Assembly (NCBI RefSeq): GCF_002240355.1
Contig: NZ_CP016353.1
Coordinates: 3,336,501-3,400,500, forward strand
DNA: 64,000 nucleotides
Source of the DNA: Prauserella marina
Lineage (GTDB): Bacteria; Actinomycetota; Actinomycetes; Mycobacteriales; Pseudonocardiaceae
Direction: 5' to 3'
In this document: in pieces, positions 34,482 through 42,238 of the stretch
Numbering within the stretch: position 1 is the stretch's first letter
Layout: every line of letters begins with the position of its first letter
Notes under the pieces: model-generated
The model's database searches: none
Told to the model about the DNA's origin: nothing
What the model saw: only the letters and a program-made list of their open reading frames with translations
Program-made: the position numbers and the translations under genes

Positions 34482-35240
34482 TCACGTCAGCCGGAGCTGA
34501 CCCTGTCGCGACGCCGAGGGTCCGACATCGCCGAGGCGAAAGTGGCGTCGACAAAGTACCTGGTAACGCACCGTAGCTGTTTCGGTCTGCAAGCGTGTCG
34601 GTGTCAAATTCACCTCAGAGGCTGAGCCCGTGTCAGCGACGAACACCGTGTCCCCGGTACGCAGCACAGCACCATCCTGCACCCGTGCGTTGAACCTGCC
34701 AGGCAGGCCACACCAGCACAGCACCTCCACCTGCACCGGCTGCAACTCGTCGGCCAGTTCGAACAACCGGCGAGCCCCTGGGAACAGCTCACTGCGGAAA
34801 TCAATGGCGATACCGAAGCAGTACACGTCGATCCGCAGTTCGTCGGCGAGCTCGGCAAGTTGGTCCACCTGCGTGGAGGAGAGGAACTGCGCCTCGTCGA
34901 CGATCAGGTAATCCACGTGCTGTCCAGCCGCCCATGCCTCCCGCACGATCAGTCGCACATCCGTATCGGCCTCCACCTCCTTGGCTTGCCGCGCGATTCC
35001 GATACGGCTGCTGATCTGCGCTGCACCCGAGCGGTCGTGTCGCACCAGTAATAGCCCGTTGCGCCCCTGCCGAGCGAGGTTGTGATCAATCTGCAAGGCC
35101 AGTGTCGACTTCCCGCAGTCCATCGGGCCATAGCAGAACTTGATTTTCCCGACGATGGGCATCTCACGCCGTCTGCCCCAAGCCGGAACAGGGGAGAGCG
35201 CGTCGGTCGGATCGAGTTCCTCGTCATCAACGGCGGTCAC
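34482..35240 (-). CDS. tdk: thymidine kinase (type II)
   Basis: A 252-residue enzyme with P-loop YGPMDCGKSTLA, the lid/base-recognition region and DEAQFLSSTQVDQL typical of bacterial TK. It phosphorylates thymidine to dTMP with ATP. CWCGLPG and a later CRRHF look like the zinc-binding lasso residues. It is longer than usual (about 200) owing to an N-terminal extension of 26 residues and a C-terminal tail; an ATG at 35162 would remove the former. TAGGGT just upstream of the GTG suggests a leaderless start. Confidence 0.87.
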   Translation of the reverse strand: MTAVDDEELDPTDALSPVPAWGRRREMPIVGKIKFCYGPMDCGKSTLALQIDHNLARQGRNGLLLVRHDRSGAAQISSRIGIARQAKEVEADTDVRLIVREAWAAGQHVDYLIVDEAQFLSSTQVDQLAELADELRIDVYCFGIAIDFRSELFPGARRLFELADELQPVQVEVLCWCGLPGRFNARVQDGAVLRTGDTVFVADTGSASEVNLTPTRLQTETATVRYQVLCRRHFRLGDVGPSASRQGQLRLT

Positions 35241-35323
35241 GTCGAAGGACCCTATCCGGCCCCGCCGGTGCCGCGTTGCAGGCGCCGCACCCGCCGCCCG
35301 CGGCCATGGCTCTTCTCACAGCG

Positions 35324-36130
35324 CTACGGCCGTCCTCCGTTGCCGTCGGCCCTTCCCGCCCACGTGCCTCGCTCGATCAGCAGCTCCCTGAGCAAATCGG
35401 GGCGGTCGGTCACGATGCCCTGCACGCCAAGGTCGAGCAGCGTCCGCATGTTCCGCTTGTCGTTGATCGTCCAGGCGTGCACCTCGACACCCGCCCTTCC
35501 CGCCGCGCGCAGGAAACTTCGGTCGACCACTTTCATCCGTCCGTGCAACACCGGCACCTGCGCCATGACGCCTCTGCTGAGCCCGCCGAGCCGCAGGAAC
35601 GGCAACCAGCCGTTGGCCCACAGCATCGCCACGGAGCGCGGGCCGAGCGACGTCACCAGCCTCGGCCCGCCGAGCTTTCGCAGCCGTGCGAGGCGCGCGT
35701 CCGAGAACGCCGCGACACCCACCCTGTCGCACGCGTTCGCTCGCCGGATGACCTCGACGAACGGTTCCACGGCGGCATCAGACTTGACATCGATGTTGAA
35801 GTACGCGTCCGGCAGCTCCTCAAGCAGTTCCTCCAGACGCGACACCGGCGCCTTTCCGCCGACCTTCGCCCGCCGCACCGCTGACCACGGCTGCCGCACG
35901 ATGGGCCCGGTGCCGTCGGTCGTGCGATCCAGCGCCGCGTCGTGATGCACCACCACGACGCCGTCCGACGTGGCGTGCACGTCGGTCTCCAAATACCGGT
36001 AGCCCTCGGCGGCGGCCCGCTGGAAGGCAGGCATCGAGTTCTCCATACCTGCCAGTTCGCCCACGTGCCATCCGCGGTGCGCGAAAGCGCGGGGAAGTGG
36101 CTCTGCGAGATAGGGGTAGGACATCAGCAC
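35324..36130 (-). CDS. glycerophosphodiester phosphodiesterase
   Basis: A 268-residue TIM-barrel GDPD: AFAHRGWHVG (general acid/base His), RYLETDVHATSDG with metal ligands Glu and Asp, and VVVHHDAALDRTTDG. It hydrolyses glycerophosphodiesters from phospholipid turnover to glycerol 3-phosphate and an alcohol. No signal peptide, so cytoplasmic. The GTG at 36130 or ATG at 36124 both fit. Divergent from the Cys-rich small gene. Confidence 0.88.
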   Translation of the reverse strand: MLMSYPYLAEPLPRAFAHRGWHVGELAGMENSMPAFQRAAAEGYRYLETDVHATSDGVVVVHHDAALDRTTDGTGPIVRQPWSAVRRAKVGGKAPVSRLEELLEELPDAYFNIDVKSDAAVEPFVEVIRRANACDRVGVAAFSDARLARLRKLGGPRLVTSLGPRSVAMLWANGWLPFLRLGGLSRGVMAQVPVLHGRMKVVDRSFLRAAGRAGVEVHAWTINDKRNMRTLLDLGVQGIVTDRPDLLRELLIERGTWAGRADGNGGRP

Positions 36131-36183
36131 CGCTTCAGTGTGCCGCCCCGGCGTGGCCGAAGCACAAGCAGTTGATGGCCAGC

Positions 36184-36196
36184 TAGGGTCGGCCCG
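36184..36196 (+). promoter_or_regulatory. TAGGGT -10 box with leaderless start
   Basis: TAGGGT (36184-36189) lies seven bases before the GTG at 36197, with no ribosome site, the arrangement expected of leaderless actinobacterial promoters. Confidence 0.45.
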
Positions 36197-36577
36197 GTGA
36201 GCGAAGCGGCAGAGTCACCTATTGCGTCACGTGACGAATTGGCGAACCTGCGCAAGAAGGTGCCCCAGCACTGCGGCTGGTGCGGCAGACGCCTGGAACA
36301 CAACGGCACGGTGGGGCGGAGGCGCTGCTACTGCGGGCAATCCTGCCGCCAGCGCGCGTACGAGCGCAGGGCCGCCGTGCAGCGGACCGGTCTGCCCGAG
36401 GATGCCGTCGTGTTGTCCAACGACGAGATCGCCACGCTCCAGGACCGGCTCTTCCAGCTTCGCTGCGCGGCCGAAGACGTCGTCACGGCAACCGAAGACG
36501 GCGCGACCGTGGACGAACTGCGCAGGATGGCGGCGGAGCTCGCTCGTTCCGCCAGTCAACTCGAACAACTCCGCTGA
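36197..36577 (+). CDS. small Cys-rich, probably zinc-binding protein
   Basis: A 126-residue protein. CGWCGRRL and RRCYCGQSCRQRAYERR supply five or six Cys likely to bind zinc, resembling the short CxxC/CxxxC modules of actinobacterial hypothetical proteins. The rest is two predicted helices: LSNDEIATLQDRLFQLRCAA and a C-terminal helix, perhaps a coiled coil. The basic Arg run beside the Cys cluster suggests nucleic-acid contact, as inference. A perfect inverted repeat begins 12 bases after the stop. Confidence 0.72.
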   Translation: MSEAAESPIASRDELANLRKKVPQHCGWCGRRLEHNGTVGRRRCYCGQSCRQRAYERRAAVQRTGLPEDAVVLSNDEIATLQDRLFQLRCAAEDVVTATEDGATVDELRRMAAELARSASQLEQLR

Positions 36578-36589
36578 TCCGATATCCAG

Positions 36590-36634
36590 CCACTCCAGTA
36601 CAAAACGTCACGGTGACGTTTTGTACTGGAGTGG
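36590..36634. repeat. 45-bp perfect inverted repeat, 22-bp arms and one central base
   Basis: The left arm (36590-36611) and right arm (36613-36634) are exact reverse complements around G36612; the core reads AACGTCACGGTGACGTT. It is AT-richer than its surroundings and lies 12 bases after a stop codon, so a terminator is the simplest reading. There is no T-run, and such length with no loop is unusual. Confidence 0.85.
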
Positions 36635-36842
36635 TCGCGCACCGATGCGGGGAGCTGTCGCGATGCGCCTCAGCCTCATCCGGGCGGAAGGTGACTCGAT
36701 CGCTGCCACGCGACCCCGGGAGCTTCATCGCCCCGACGCTGACACCGGCGCCGGGTGAGGCTGTCGAGTACAGCCGTTCAACGCTGATTTCCCTGGTCAG
36801 ACGCCCGATCGAGCTTGCTCCCAGCGGATAGTCAAAGTGCCG
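36635..36842. other. non-coding stretch before the APH-fold gene
   Basis: Part of a 373-base gene-free interval (36578-36950). Short frames exist but none has convincing protein character or a start signal. One could be the remnant of a lost gene; I see nothing I can name. Confidence 0.4.
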
Positions 36843-36856
36843 ATAATGTACATTAT
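36843..36856. promoter_or_regulatory. AT-rich 14-bp perfect palindrome
   Basis: ATAATGTACATTAT is self-complementary and stands out in base composition. It lies about 95 bases before the APH-fold gene, where a GntR- or MarR-type repressor might bind. Confidence 0.5.
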
Positions 36857-36950
36857 GTCAAGTAGTGTTCGTGAGACCGTCCCCTGACCGCAGGAAAGCG
36901 TCCCGCGACGACCGCATCGGGTGTCCCGGGCCTGTGGCACTGTCTTCGTC

Positions 36951-37871
36951 ATGTCAGTGGACGATCTGCCTGCCTGGTTGCCGGAATGGTGCCTGGATCG
37001 TCTCGAAAGCCAACCCGCCGCCGTGCTGTTCCGGCACGAATCGATGTCGGCCGTTTTCGGTCTCCGGTTGGCCGACGGTATGAACGTCGTGGTCAAAGTT
37101 CGCGCTGACGACGGCCGAGCGGCGTCGTGTGTCACGGCACAGGCACGGCTGGCCGAGAACGGGTTTCCCTGCTCCCGCCCGCTCACACCGGTCGTCGGCG
37201 TCGGCCCGCTCGCCGTGCATGCCGAGGAGTTCCGTCCCGGAGGCGGGATATTGCGCGGGGACTCCCCTGGGGTGGCCGCGCGCTACGCCGAGGTCTTCGC
37301 CAGGTTGACGACCGGACTGGCTGACCTCGACGTCGCGCCACCATTACCGAACCCGCGCTGGGTGCGTTGGGATCATTCGGATCCCGGAGTGTGGCCTTCG
37401 ATCGGGTCACTCGATGACAGGGATCAGAATCTGGTGCCCGGCTACGTCATGGACACCGCCGCCAGGGCCCGTCAGCGCATCGTGGCCGCCGTCCTGCCCC
37501 GCGTGCTTGGGCACGCCGACTTCGAGGCACACAACCTTCGCTGGCATGACCATCACGTGCGGGTGGTGCACGACTGGGACAGCCTGGCGTGGCAACCGGA
37601 AGCCGCCTTGGTGGGAGCCGCGAGTGCGGTTTTTGCGAAGACGGGACCGGCCATGCTGCCTTCGATCGAAAGTACCGAGGCATTCCTGTCCGCCTACCAG
37701 GATGCACGAGACCGCCCGTTCACCGAGGAAGAGCGCCAGGTCGCCTGGGCTGCCGGCCTGTGGACGGCCGCGCACGACGTCCGATGGGAAGCACTCCGCG
37801 GCTACACCGTGGTGTCCGGCAAAGCGCTCTGGGCACAGGCGGCCGAACGTCTCCGCCGAGCGAACGCCTGA
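36951..37871 (+). CDS. aminoglycoside/choline-kinase-fold phosphotransferase
   Basis: A 306-residue protein with the APH kinase fold: VVVKVRADDG as the nucleotide Lys strand, LGHADFEAHNLRW in place of the usual HGDxxxxN catalytic loop, and VVHDWDSLAW as the metal-binding Asp. The loop variant (GHADFEAHN) is common in antibiotic- or small-molecule kinases of actinobacteria. Substrate cannot be assigned; aminoglycoside resistance is only one option. I start at the ATG at 36951 because the shorter protein matches the family. Confidence 0.75.
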   Translation: MSVDDLPAWLPEWCLDRLESQPAAVLFRHESMSAVFGLRLADGMNVVVKVRADDGRAASCVTAQARLAENGFPCSRPLTPVVGVGPLAVHAEEFRPGGGILRGDSPGVAARYAEVFARLTTGLADLDVAPPLPNPRWVRWDHSDPGVWPSIGSLDDRDQNLVPGYVMDTAARARQRIVAAVLPRVLGHADFEAHNLRWHDHHVRVVHDWDSLAWQPEAALVGAASAVFAKTGPAMLPSIESTEAFLSAYQDARDRPFTEEERQVAWAAGLWTAAHDVRWEALRGYTVVSGKALWAQAAERLRRANA

Positions 37872-37950
37872 CCCGGATTTGAACGGTCCGCTCCCCTGGC
37901 CTGGTCGCTCGCGGAGGCGTTCGGTGGGCGTGGTGTGGCACGATCGCCAC

Positions 37951-38400
37951 GTGACGAGTAGACCGGCTACCGATCAGTACCTGCGTGACCTGGCATTGTT
38001 GCGCCGCGTTCGCGACCGGATCGACCGGGATTTCGCACAACCGCTGGATGTCGAGGCGCTTGCCCGTGGGGTGAACATGTCGGCGGGTCACCTGAGCCGC
38101 CAGTTCCGGGCCGCTTACGGTGAGTCACCGTACTCCTATTTGATGACGCGGCGGATCGAGCGCGCCATGGCGCTGCTGCGCAGAGGCGACCTGAGTGTCA
38201 CCGAAGTGTGCTTCACGGTCGGCTGTTCATCGCTGGGCACGTTCAGCAGCCGCTTCACCGAGCTGGTCGGGGTGCCGCCGAGCGTGTACCGCAGGGAGGT
38301 TGGGCGCGCCACGGCCGGTATGCCCGCGTGTGTGGCGAAACAGGTGACCAGACCGATCAGGAATCAAGAAGCGTCGACCCCGCGTACGCACTTAGCGTGA
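37951..38400 (+). CDS. short AraC-family regulator (DNA-binding domain only)
   Basis: This 149-residue protein consists almost wholly of the two AraC helix-turn-helix motifs: LDVEALARGVNMSAGHLSRQF, split at its turn, and LSVTEVCFTVGCSSLGTFSSRF. It lacks a ligand domain, as in SoxS/MarA-like members. GTG start at 37951. A VOC gene follows after a few bases, and the regulator probably controls it. Similar AraC-VOC pairs occur in actinobacteria. Confidence 0.8.
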   Translation: MTSRPATDQYLRDLALLRRVRDRIDRDFAQPLDVEALARGVNMSAGHLSRQFRAAYGESPYSYLMTRRIERAMALLRRGDLSVTEVCFTVGCSSLGTFSSRFTELVGVPPSVYRREVGRATAGMPACVAKQVTRPIRNQEASTPRTHLA

Positions 38401-38405
38401 TCGCC

Positions 38406-38816
38406 ATGGACATCACCATTCATCAGAGTTTCCTTCCGCACACCGACGCCGAGGCTTCGCTGGCTTTCTACCGGGACCTTCTCGGTTTCGAGGTGCGCAA
38501 CGACGTCGGATACGCGGGCATGCGCTGGATCACCGTCGGTCCGGAGGGACAGCCGAGTACGTCCATCGTGCTGCTGCCGCCGTTCGCCGATCCGGGTATC
38601 ACCGAGGAGGAGCAGCGCGTCATCACCGAGATGATGGCGAAGGGCACGTACGGCGGGGTGAATCTCGCGACGAAGGACCTGGACGGCACGTTCACCACGT
38701 TGCAGGCCAGTGACATCGAGATCGTGCAGGAGCCGACGGAACAGCCTTACGGCATCCGGGATTGCGCGGTGCGTGATCCTTCCGGCAACCTCATCCGGAT
38801 CCAGGAGCTGCGCTGA
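38406..38816 (+). CDS. VOC (glyoxalase/bleomycin-resistance fold) protein
   Basis: A 136-residue single-domain VOC protein: FLPHTDAEASLAFYRDLLGFEVR, GYAGMRWITVG, and a C-terminal YGIRDCAVRDPSGNLIRIQE with the usual metal Glu. Function within the superfamily (lyase, dioxygenase or drug binding) is not decidable. A GTG at 38397 overlapping the AraC stop would add three residues and couple translation. Sits between AraC and the UvrA-like gene. Confidence 0.78.
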   Translation: MDITIHQSFLPHTDAEASLAFYRDLLGFEVRNDVGYAGMRWITVGPEGQPSTSIVLLPPFADPGITEEEQRVITEMMAKGTYGGVNLATKDLDGTFTTLQASDIEIVQEPTEQPYGIRDCAVRDPSGNLIRIQELR

Positions 38817-38997
38817 TCTGTTCGCCGTCCGCGCTACCGGTGCCGCGAAGGGAGTCGTGGCACCGGTGGTCGTCACCGAGCTGGCCCGCTCCCCTGTGCC
38901 TGTCCCCCGTGTCCGCTCGTATGGCCGGACTGGGTGAGGCGATGCTGACGAAAGGCCGTGACGTGCGGCCCGGCCCATGGAGAAACACGGAGAAACG

Positions 38998-41391
38998 ATG
39001 AGCAAGACCACGAGGAAGAGTGCGCCGTCGCCCGAGCCGCACGTTGCCGACACTCATGACCTGATCAGGGTGCACGGTGCACGCGTGAACAACCTCAAGG
39101 ACGTCAGCATCGAGCTGCCCAAGCGGCGGCTGACGGTGTTCACGGGGGTTTCGGGCTCGGGGAAGAGTTCGCTGGTGTTCGGCACGATCGCCGCCGAGTC
39201 GCAGCGGTTGATCAACGAAACCTACAGCACGTTCGTTCAGGGGTTCATGCCGACGATGGCGCGGCCTGAGGTCGACGTTCTCGATGGGCTGACGACCGCG
39301 ATCATCGTCGATCAGCAGCGGATGGGTGCCGATCCGAGGTCGACGGTCGGTACCGCGACGGACGCCAACGCGATGTTGCGCATTCTGTTCAGCAGGCTCG
39401 GCAAGCCGCACATCGGTTCGCCGCAGGCGTTCTCGTTCAACGTCGCCTCGATCAGCGGAGCGGGTGCGGTGACGATGGAACGCGCGGGCCGGAAGGTCAA
39501 GGAGCGGCGCGATTTCAGCATCACCGGTGGTATGTGCCCGCGTTGTGAGGGCAGGGGCTCGGTTTCCGACATCGACCTGACGCAGCTCTACGATGATTCG
39601 AAGTCGTTGTCGGAGGGTGCTTTCACCATTCCCGGCTGGAAGTCCGACAGCTTCTGGACGGTGCGGGTGTACGCGGAGTCGGGTTTGGTCGACCCCGACA
39701 AGCCGATCCGTAAGTACACGAAGAAGGAGCTGAACGACTTCCTGTACAAGGAGCCGTTCAAGGTGAAGGTCGACGGCGTGAATCTCACCTACGAGGGGCT
39801 GATTCCGAAGGTGCAGAAGTCGTTCCTCTCCAAGGATCGTGAGGCGATGCAGCCGCACATCAGGGCGTTCGTGGACAGGGCGGCCACGTTCGCGGTCTGT
39901 CCTGAGTGCGAGGGCACGAGGTTGAGTGAGACGGCAAGGTCGTCGCGGATCCATGGCAAGAACATCGCGGAGTTGTGCGCGATGCAGGTCAGTGATCTGG
40001 CCGAGTGGGTTCGCGGGCTCAAGGAGCGTTCGGTCGCGCCGTTGGTCACCGCGTTGTCCCGGGCGCTCGATTCGTTCGTGGAGATCGGTTTGGGGTATTT
40101 GTCGCTGGATCGTCCAGCCGGAACCTTGTCGGGTGGTGAGGCGCAGCGGGTGAAGATGATCAGGCATCTCGGGTCGTCGCTGACCGACACCACGTATGTG
40201 TTCGACGAGCCGACGATCGGCCTGCACCCGCATGACATCGCGCGGATGAATGATCTGCTGTTGCGGTTGCGGGACAAGGGAAACACGGTGCTTGTCGTCG
40301 AGCACAAGCCGGAGTCGATCGCGATCGCCGACCATGTGGTGGATTTGGGTCCTGGCGCGGGTTCGGCCGGTGGCGCGGTGTGTTTCGAGGGCACCGTGGA
40401 GGGGTTGCGGGCCAGTGACACGATCACCGGCCGTCATCTGGACGACAGGGCCGCGCTCAAGGAGACGGTGCGGGAGCCTGAGGGCGCGGTGGAGATCAGG
40501 GGCGCCGACGCGCACAATCTGCGCAACGTCGACGTCGATATCCCACTCGGGGTGTTGTGTGTCATCACTGGGGTCGCGGGTTCGGGCAAGAGCTCGCTGG
40601 TGCATGGCTCGATTCCCGCCGAGGCGGGGGTTGTCGCGGTTGATCAGGCGCCGATCCGCGGGTCGAGGCGGAGCAATCCGGCGACGTACACGGGGTTGCT
40701 TGAGCCGATTCGCAAGGCGTTCGCCAAAGTCAACGGGGTAAAGCCGGCGTTGTTCAGCGCGAACTCCGAGGGTGCATGCCCGAACTGCAATGGCGCGGGT
40801 GTGGTCTACACCGATCTGTCGGTGATGGCGACCATGGAGACGACCTGCGAGGTGTGTGAGGGCAAGCGGTTCATGGCCTCGGTGCTGGAGTATCACCTTG
40901 GTGGCCGGGACATCAGCGAGGTGCTGGCGATGTCGGTGGCCGAGGCGACCAAGTTCTTCGGTTCCGGGGAGGCGCGGACGCCTGCCGCGCATCGCATTCT
41001 GGAGCGGCTTGTCGATGTCGGTCTCGGGTATCTGAGTTTGGGGCAGCCGTTGACGACGTTGTCCGGTGGTGAGCGGCAGCGGCTGAAGCTGGCGACGCAC
41101 ATGGGTGACAAGGGCGGTGTGTACGTGCTGGACGAACCGACGACCGGGTTGCATCTCGCCGATGTCGAGCAGTTGCTCGGCCTGCTCGACCGGCTTGTGG
41201 ATTCGGGGAAGTCGGTGATCGTGATCGAGCATCATCAGGCGGTGATGGCGCATGCCGACTGGATCATCGATCTTGGTCCTGGTGCGGGGCATGACGGTGG
41301 GAAGGTCGTGTTCGAGGGCACGCCCTCGGATCTGGTGGCGGACCGGTCGACGATCACGGGTGAGCATCTTGCCGCTTATGTCGGTGCGTGA
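38998..41391 (+). CDS. UvrA-like ABC ATPase (UvrA2/DrrC type)
   Basis: A 797-residue twin-ATPase UvrA relative: Walker A GVSGSGKSSLVFG and GVAGSGKSSLVHG, signatures LSGGEAQRVKM and LSGGERQRLKL, and zinc-type Cys pairs CPRCEGRG, CPECEGTR, CPNCNGAG and CEVCEGKR. It is shorter than housekeeping UvrA (about 950) because the UvrB-binding and insertion regions are reduced, like UvrA2 and DrrC of anthracycline producers, which protect DNA from intercalating drugs. GGAG precedes the ATG at 38998. The neighbourhood of exporters and a monooxygenase suits a resistance role. Confidence 0.85.
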   Translation: MSKTTRKSAPSPEPHVADTHDLIRVHGARVNNLKDVSIELPKRRLTVFTGVSGSGKSSLVFGTIAAESQRLINETYSTFVQGFMPTMARPEVDVLDGLTTAIIVDQQRMGADPRSTVGTATDANAMLRILFSRLGKPHIGSPQAFSFNVASISGAGAVTMERAGRKVKERRDFSITGGMCPRCEGRGSVSDIDLTQLYDDSKSLSEGAFTIPGWKSDSFWTVRVYAESGLVDPDKPIRKYTKKELNDFLYKEPFKVKVDGVNLTYEGLIPKVQKSFLSKDREAMQPHIRAFVDRAATFAVCPECEGTRLSETARSSRIHGKNIAELCAMQVSDLAEWVRGLKERSVAPLVTALSRALDSFVEIGLGYLSLDRPAGTLSGGEAQRVKMIRHLGSSLTDTTYVFDEPTIGLHPHDIARMNDLLLRLRDKGNTVLVVEHKPESIAIADHVVDLGPGAGSAGGAVCFEGTVEGLRASDTITGRHLDDRAALKETVREPEGAVEIRGADAHNLRNVDVDIPLGVLCVITGVAGSGKSSLVHGSIPAEAGVVAVDQAPIRGSRRSNPATYTGLLEPIRKAFAKVNGVKPALFSANSEGACPNCNGAGVVYTDLSVMATMETTCEVCEGKRFMASVLEYHLGGRDISEVLAMSVAEATKFFGSGEARTPAAHRILERLVDVGLGYLSLGQPLTTLSGGERQRLKLATHMGDKGGVYVLDEPTTGLHLADVEQLLGLLDRLVDSGKSVIVIEHHQAVMAHADWIIDLGPGAGHDGGKVVFEGTPSDLVADRSTITGEHLAAYVGA

Positions 41392-41401
41392 GGGTGGCCG
41401 T

Positions 41402-41430
41402 GGTGGGCGCGCCTACTGGGCCGCCCCACC
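41402..41430. terminator. hairpin terminator between convergent genes
   Basis: GGTGGG (41402-41407) and CCCACC (41425-41430) with two more inner pairs and one bulge form a hairpin eleven bases after the UvrA-like stop and just before the AraC stop. Confidence 0.5.
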
Positions 41431-41435
41431 CGGGG

Positions 41436-42176
41436 TCAGGCCCGGCCGCTGAACAGGTAGCGCCGGGGTGTGGTGCCGACCGTGCGGCGGAAGGCCGCCA
41501 GGAATGCGCTCGCCGTGGCATATCCGACGCTGTGCGCCACCCGCGATACCGGTTGTCCCTCGGCCAGTAGTGGCAGGGACGCGCGCAGCCGTACCTGTGT
41601 GCGCCATTGGTCGAAGCTCATACCCGTGTCATGGACGAACAACCGGGTCATCGTTCGCCGGCTCACGCCCGCCGCGAGGGCGTGAGCGCTGAGGCTGCGC
41701 TGGTCAGCCGGGTTGGCAAGCAACGCGGCTGCCACCACCTGGACGCGTTCGTCGGAGGGGGCAGGAACATCGATGGGCCGGGTTGGCAGCGGGCGCAGCA
41801 GATCGGGTAGGAGCGCCTCGGCGCGCGATCGTGCGGCGGCGTCGAGGTCGCCGCGGGCCAGGTATTCGATCAGTTCGGCCAGCAGGCCGTCGATGCCGAC
41901 CGCTGTGGGCTCGGGCCAGTCCAGTGGGCACTGTTCCGGTGCGAGATAGAGGCTGCACAGGACCGCGTCGCGGGTCGCGCCGGTCGTATGGGTGACCCCC
42001 GCGGGCAGCCATAGCGCTCGGGTGGGTGGCAGGACCCAGTACACCCCGGCCACCCCGACGCCGAGGACACCACGCCGAGTCCAGGCGAGTTGGTGATGTG
42101 TGTGGCTGTGCGGAGGGATCCACTCGCCCGAGGCCAGTGGAAAGCGGCCGACGATGATCGCACCGATGTCCTCCAT
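41436..42176 (-). CDS. AraC-family regulator with cupin sensor domain
   Basis: A 246-residue regulator. The N-terminal cupin has the HSHTHHQLAWTRRGVL signature, and the C-terminal DNA-binding half has the two helix-turn-helix motifs (LSAHALAAGVSRRTMTRLF and VSRVAHSVGYATASAFLAAFRR). This subtype usually governs an adjacent efflux gene; the divergent DHA2 exporter starts 62 bases away. Start at the ATG at 42176. CCACAACGGATTGTGG between them is the candidate binding site. Confidence 0.82.
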   Translation of the reverse strand: MEDIGAIIVGRFPLASGEWIPPHSHTHHQLAWTRRGVLGVGVAGVYWVLPPTRALWLPAGVTHTTGATRDAVLCSLYLAPEQCPLDWPEPTAVGIDGLLAELIEYLARGDLDAAARSRAEALLPDLLRPLPTRPIDVPAPSDERVQVVAAALLANPADQRSLSAHALAAGVSRRTMTRLFVHDTGMSFDQWRTQVRLRASLPLLAEGQPVSRVAHSVGYATASAFLAAFRRTVGTTPRRYLFSGRA

Positions 42177-42192
42177 GCGACATAGTCTGGCC

Positions 42193-42208
42193 CCACAACG
42201 GATTGTGG
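42193..42208. promoter_or_regulatory. inverted repeat between AraC and exporter genes
   Basis: CCACAA and TTGTGG flank CGGA, a symmetric 16-bp site in a 62-base divergent promoter region. Its placement suits control of both genes. Confidence 0.5.
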
Positions 42209-42238
42209 CCAAATATGGGTGCGCCATAGCGTCATGGG

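Noticed and set aside
36640-36831. Possible gene remnant before the APH-fold kinase
   Set aside because: Short frames end in protein-like residues but have no start or identifiable family, so I do not call a pseudogene.
38791-41367. An 858-codon open frame opposite the UvrA-like gene
   Set aside because: The plus strand carries all UvrA motifs; the minus frame is Arg/His-rich and has no recognisable domain.
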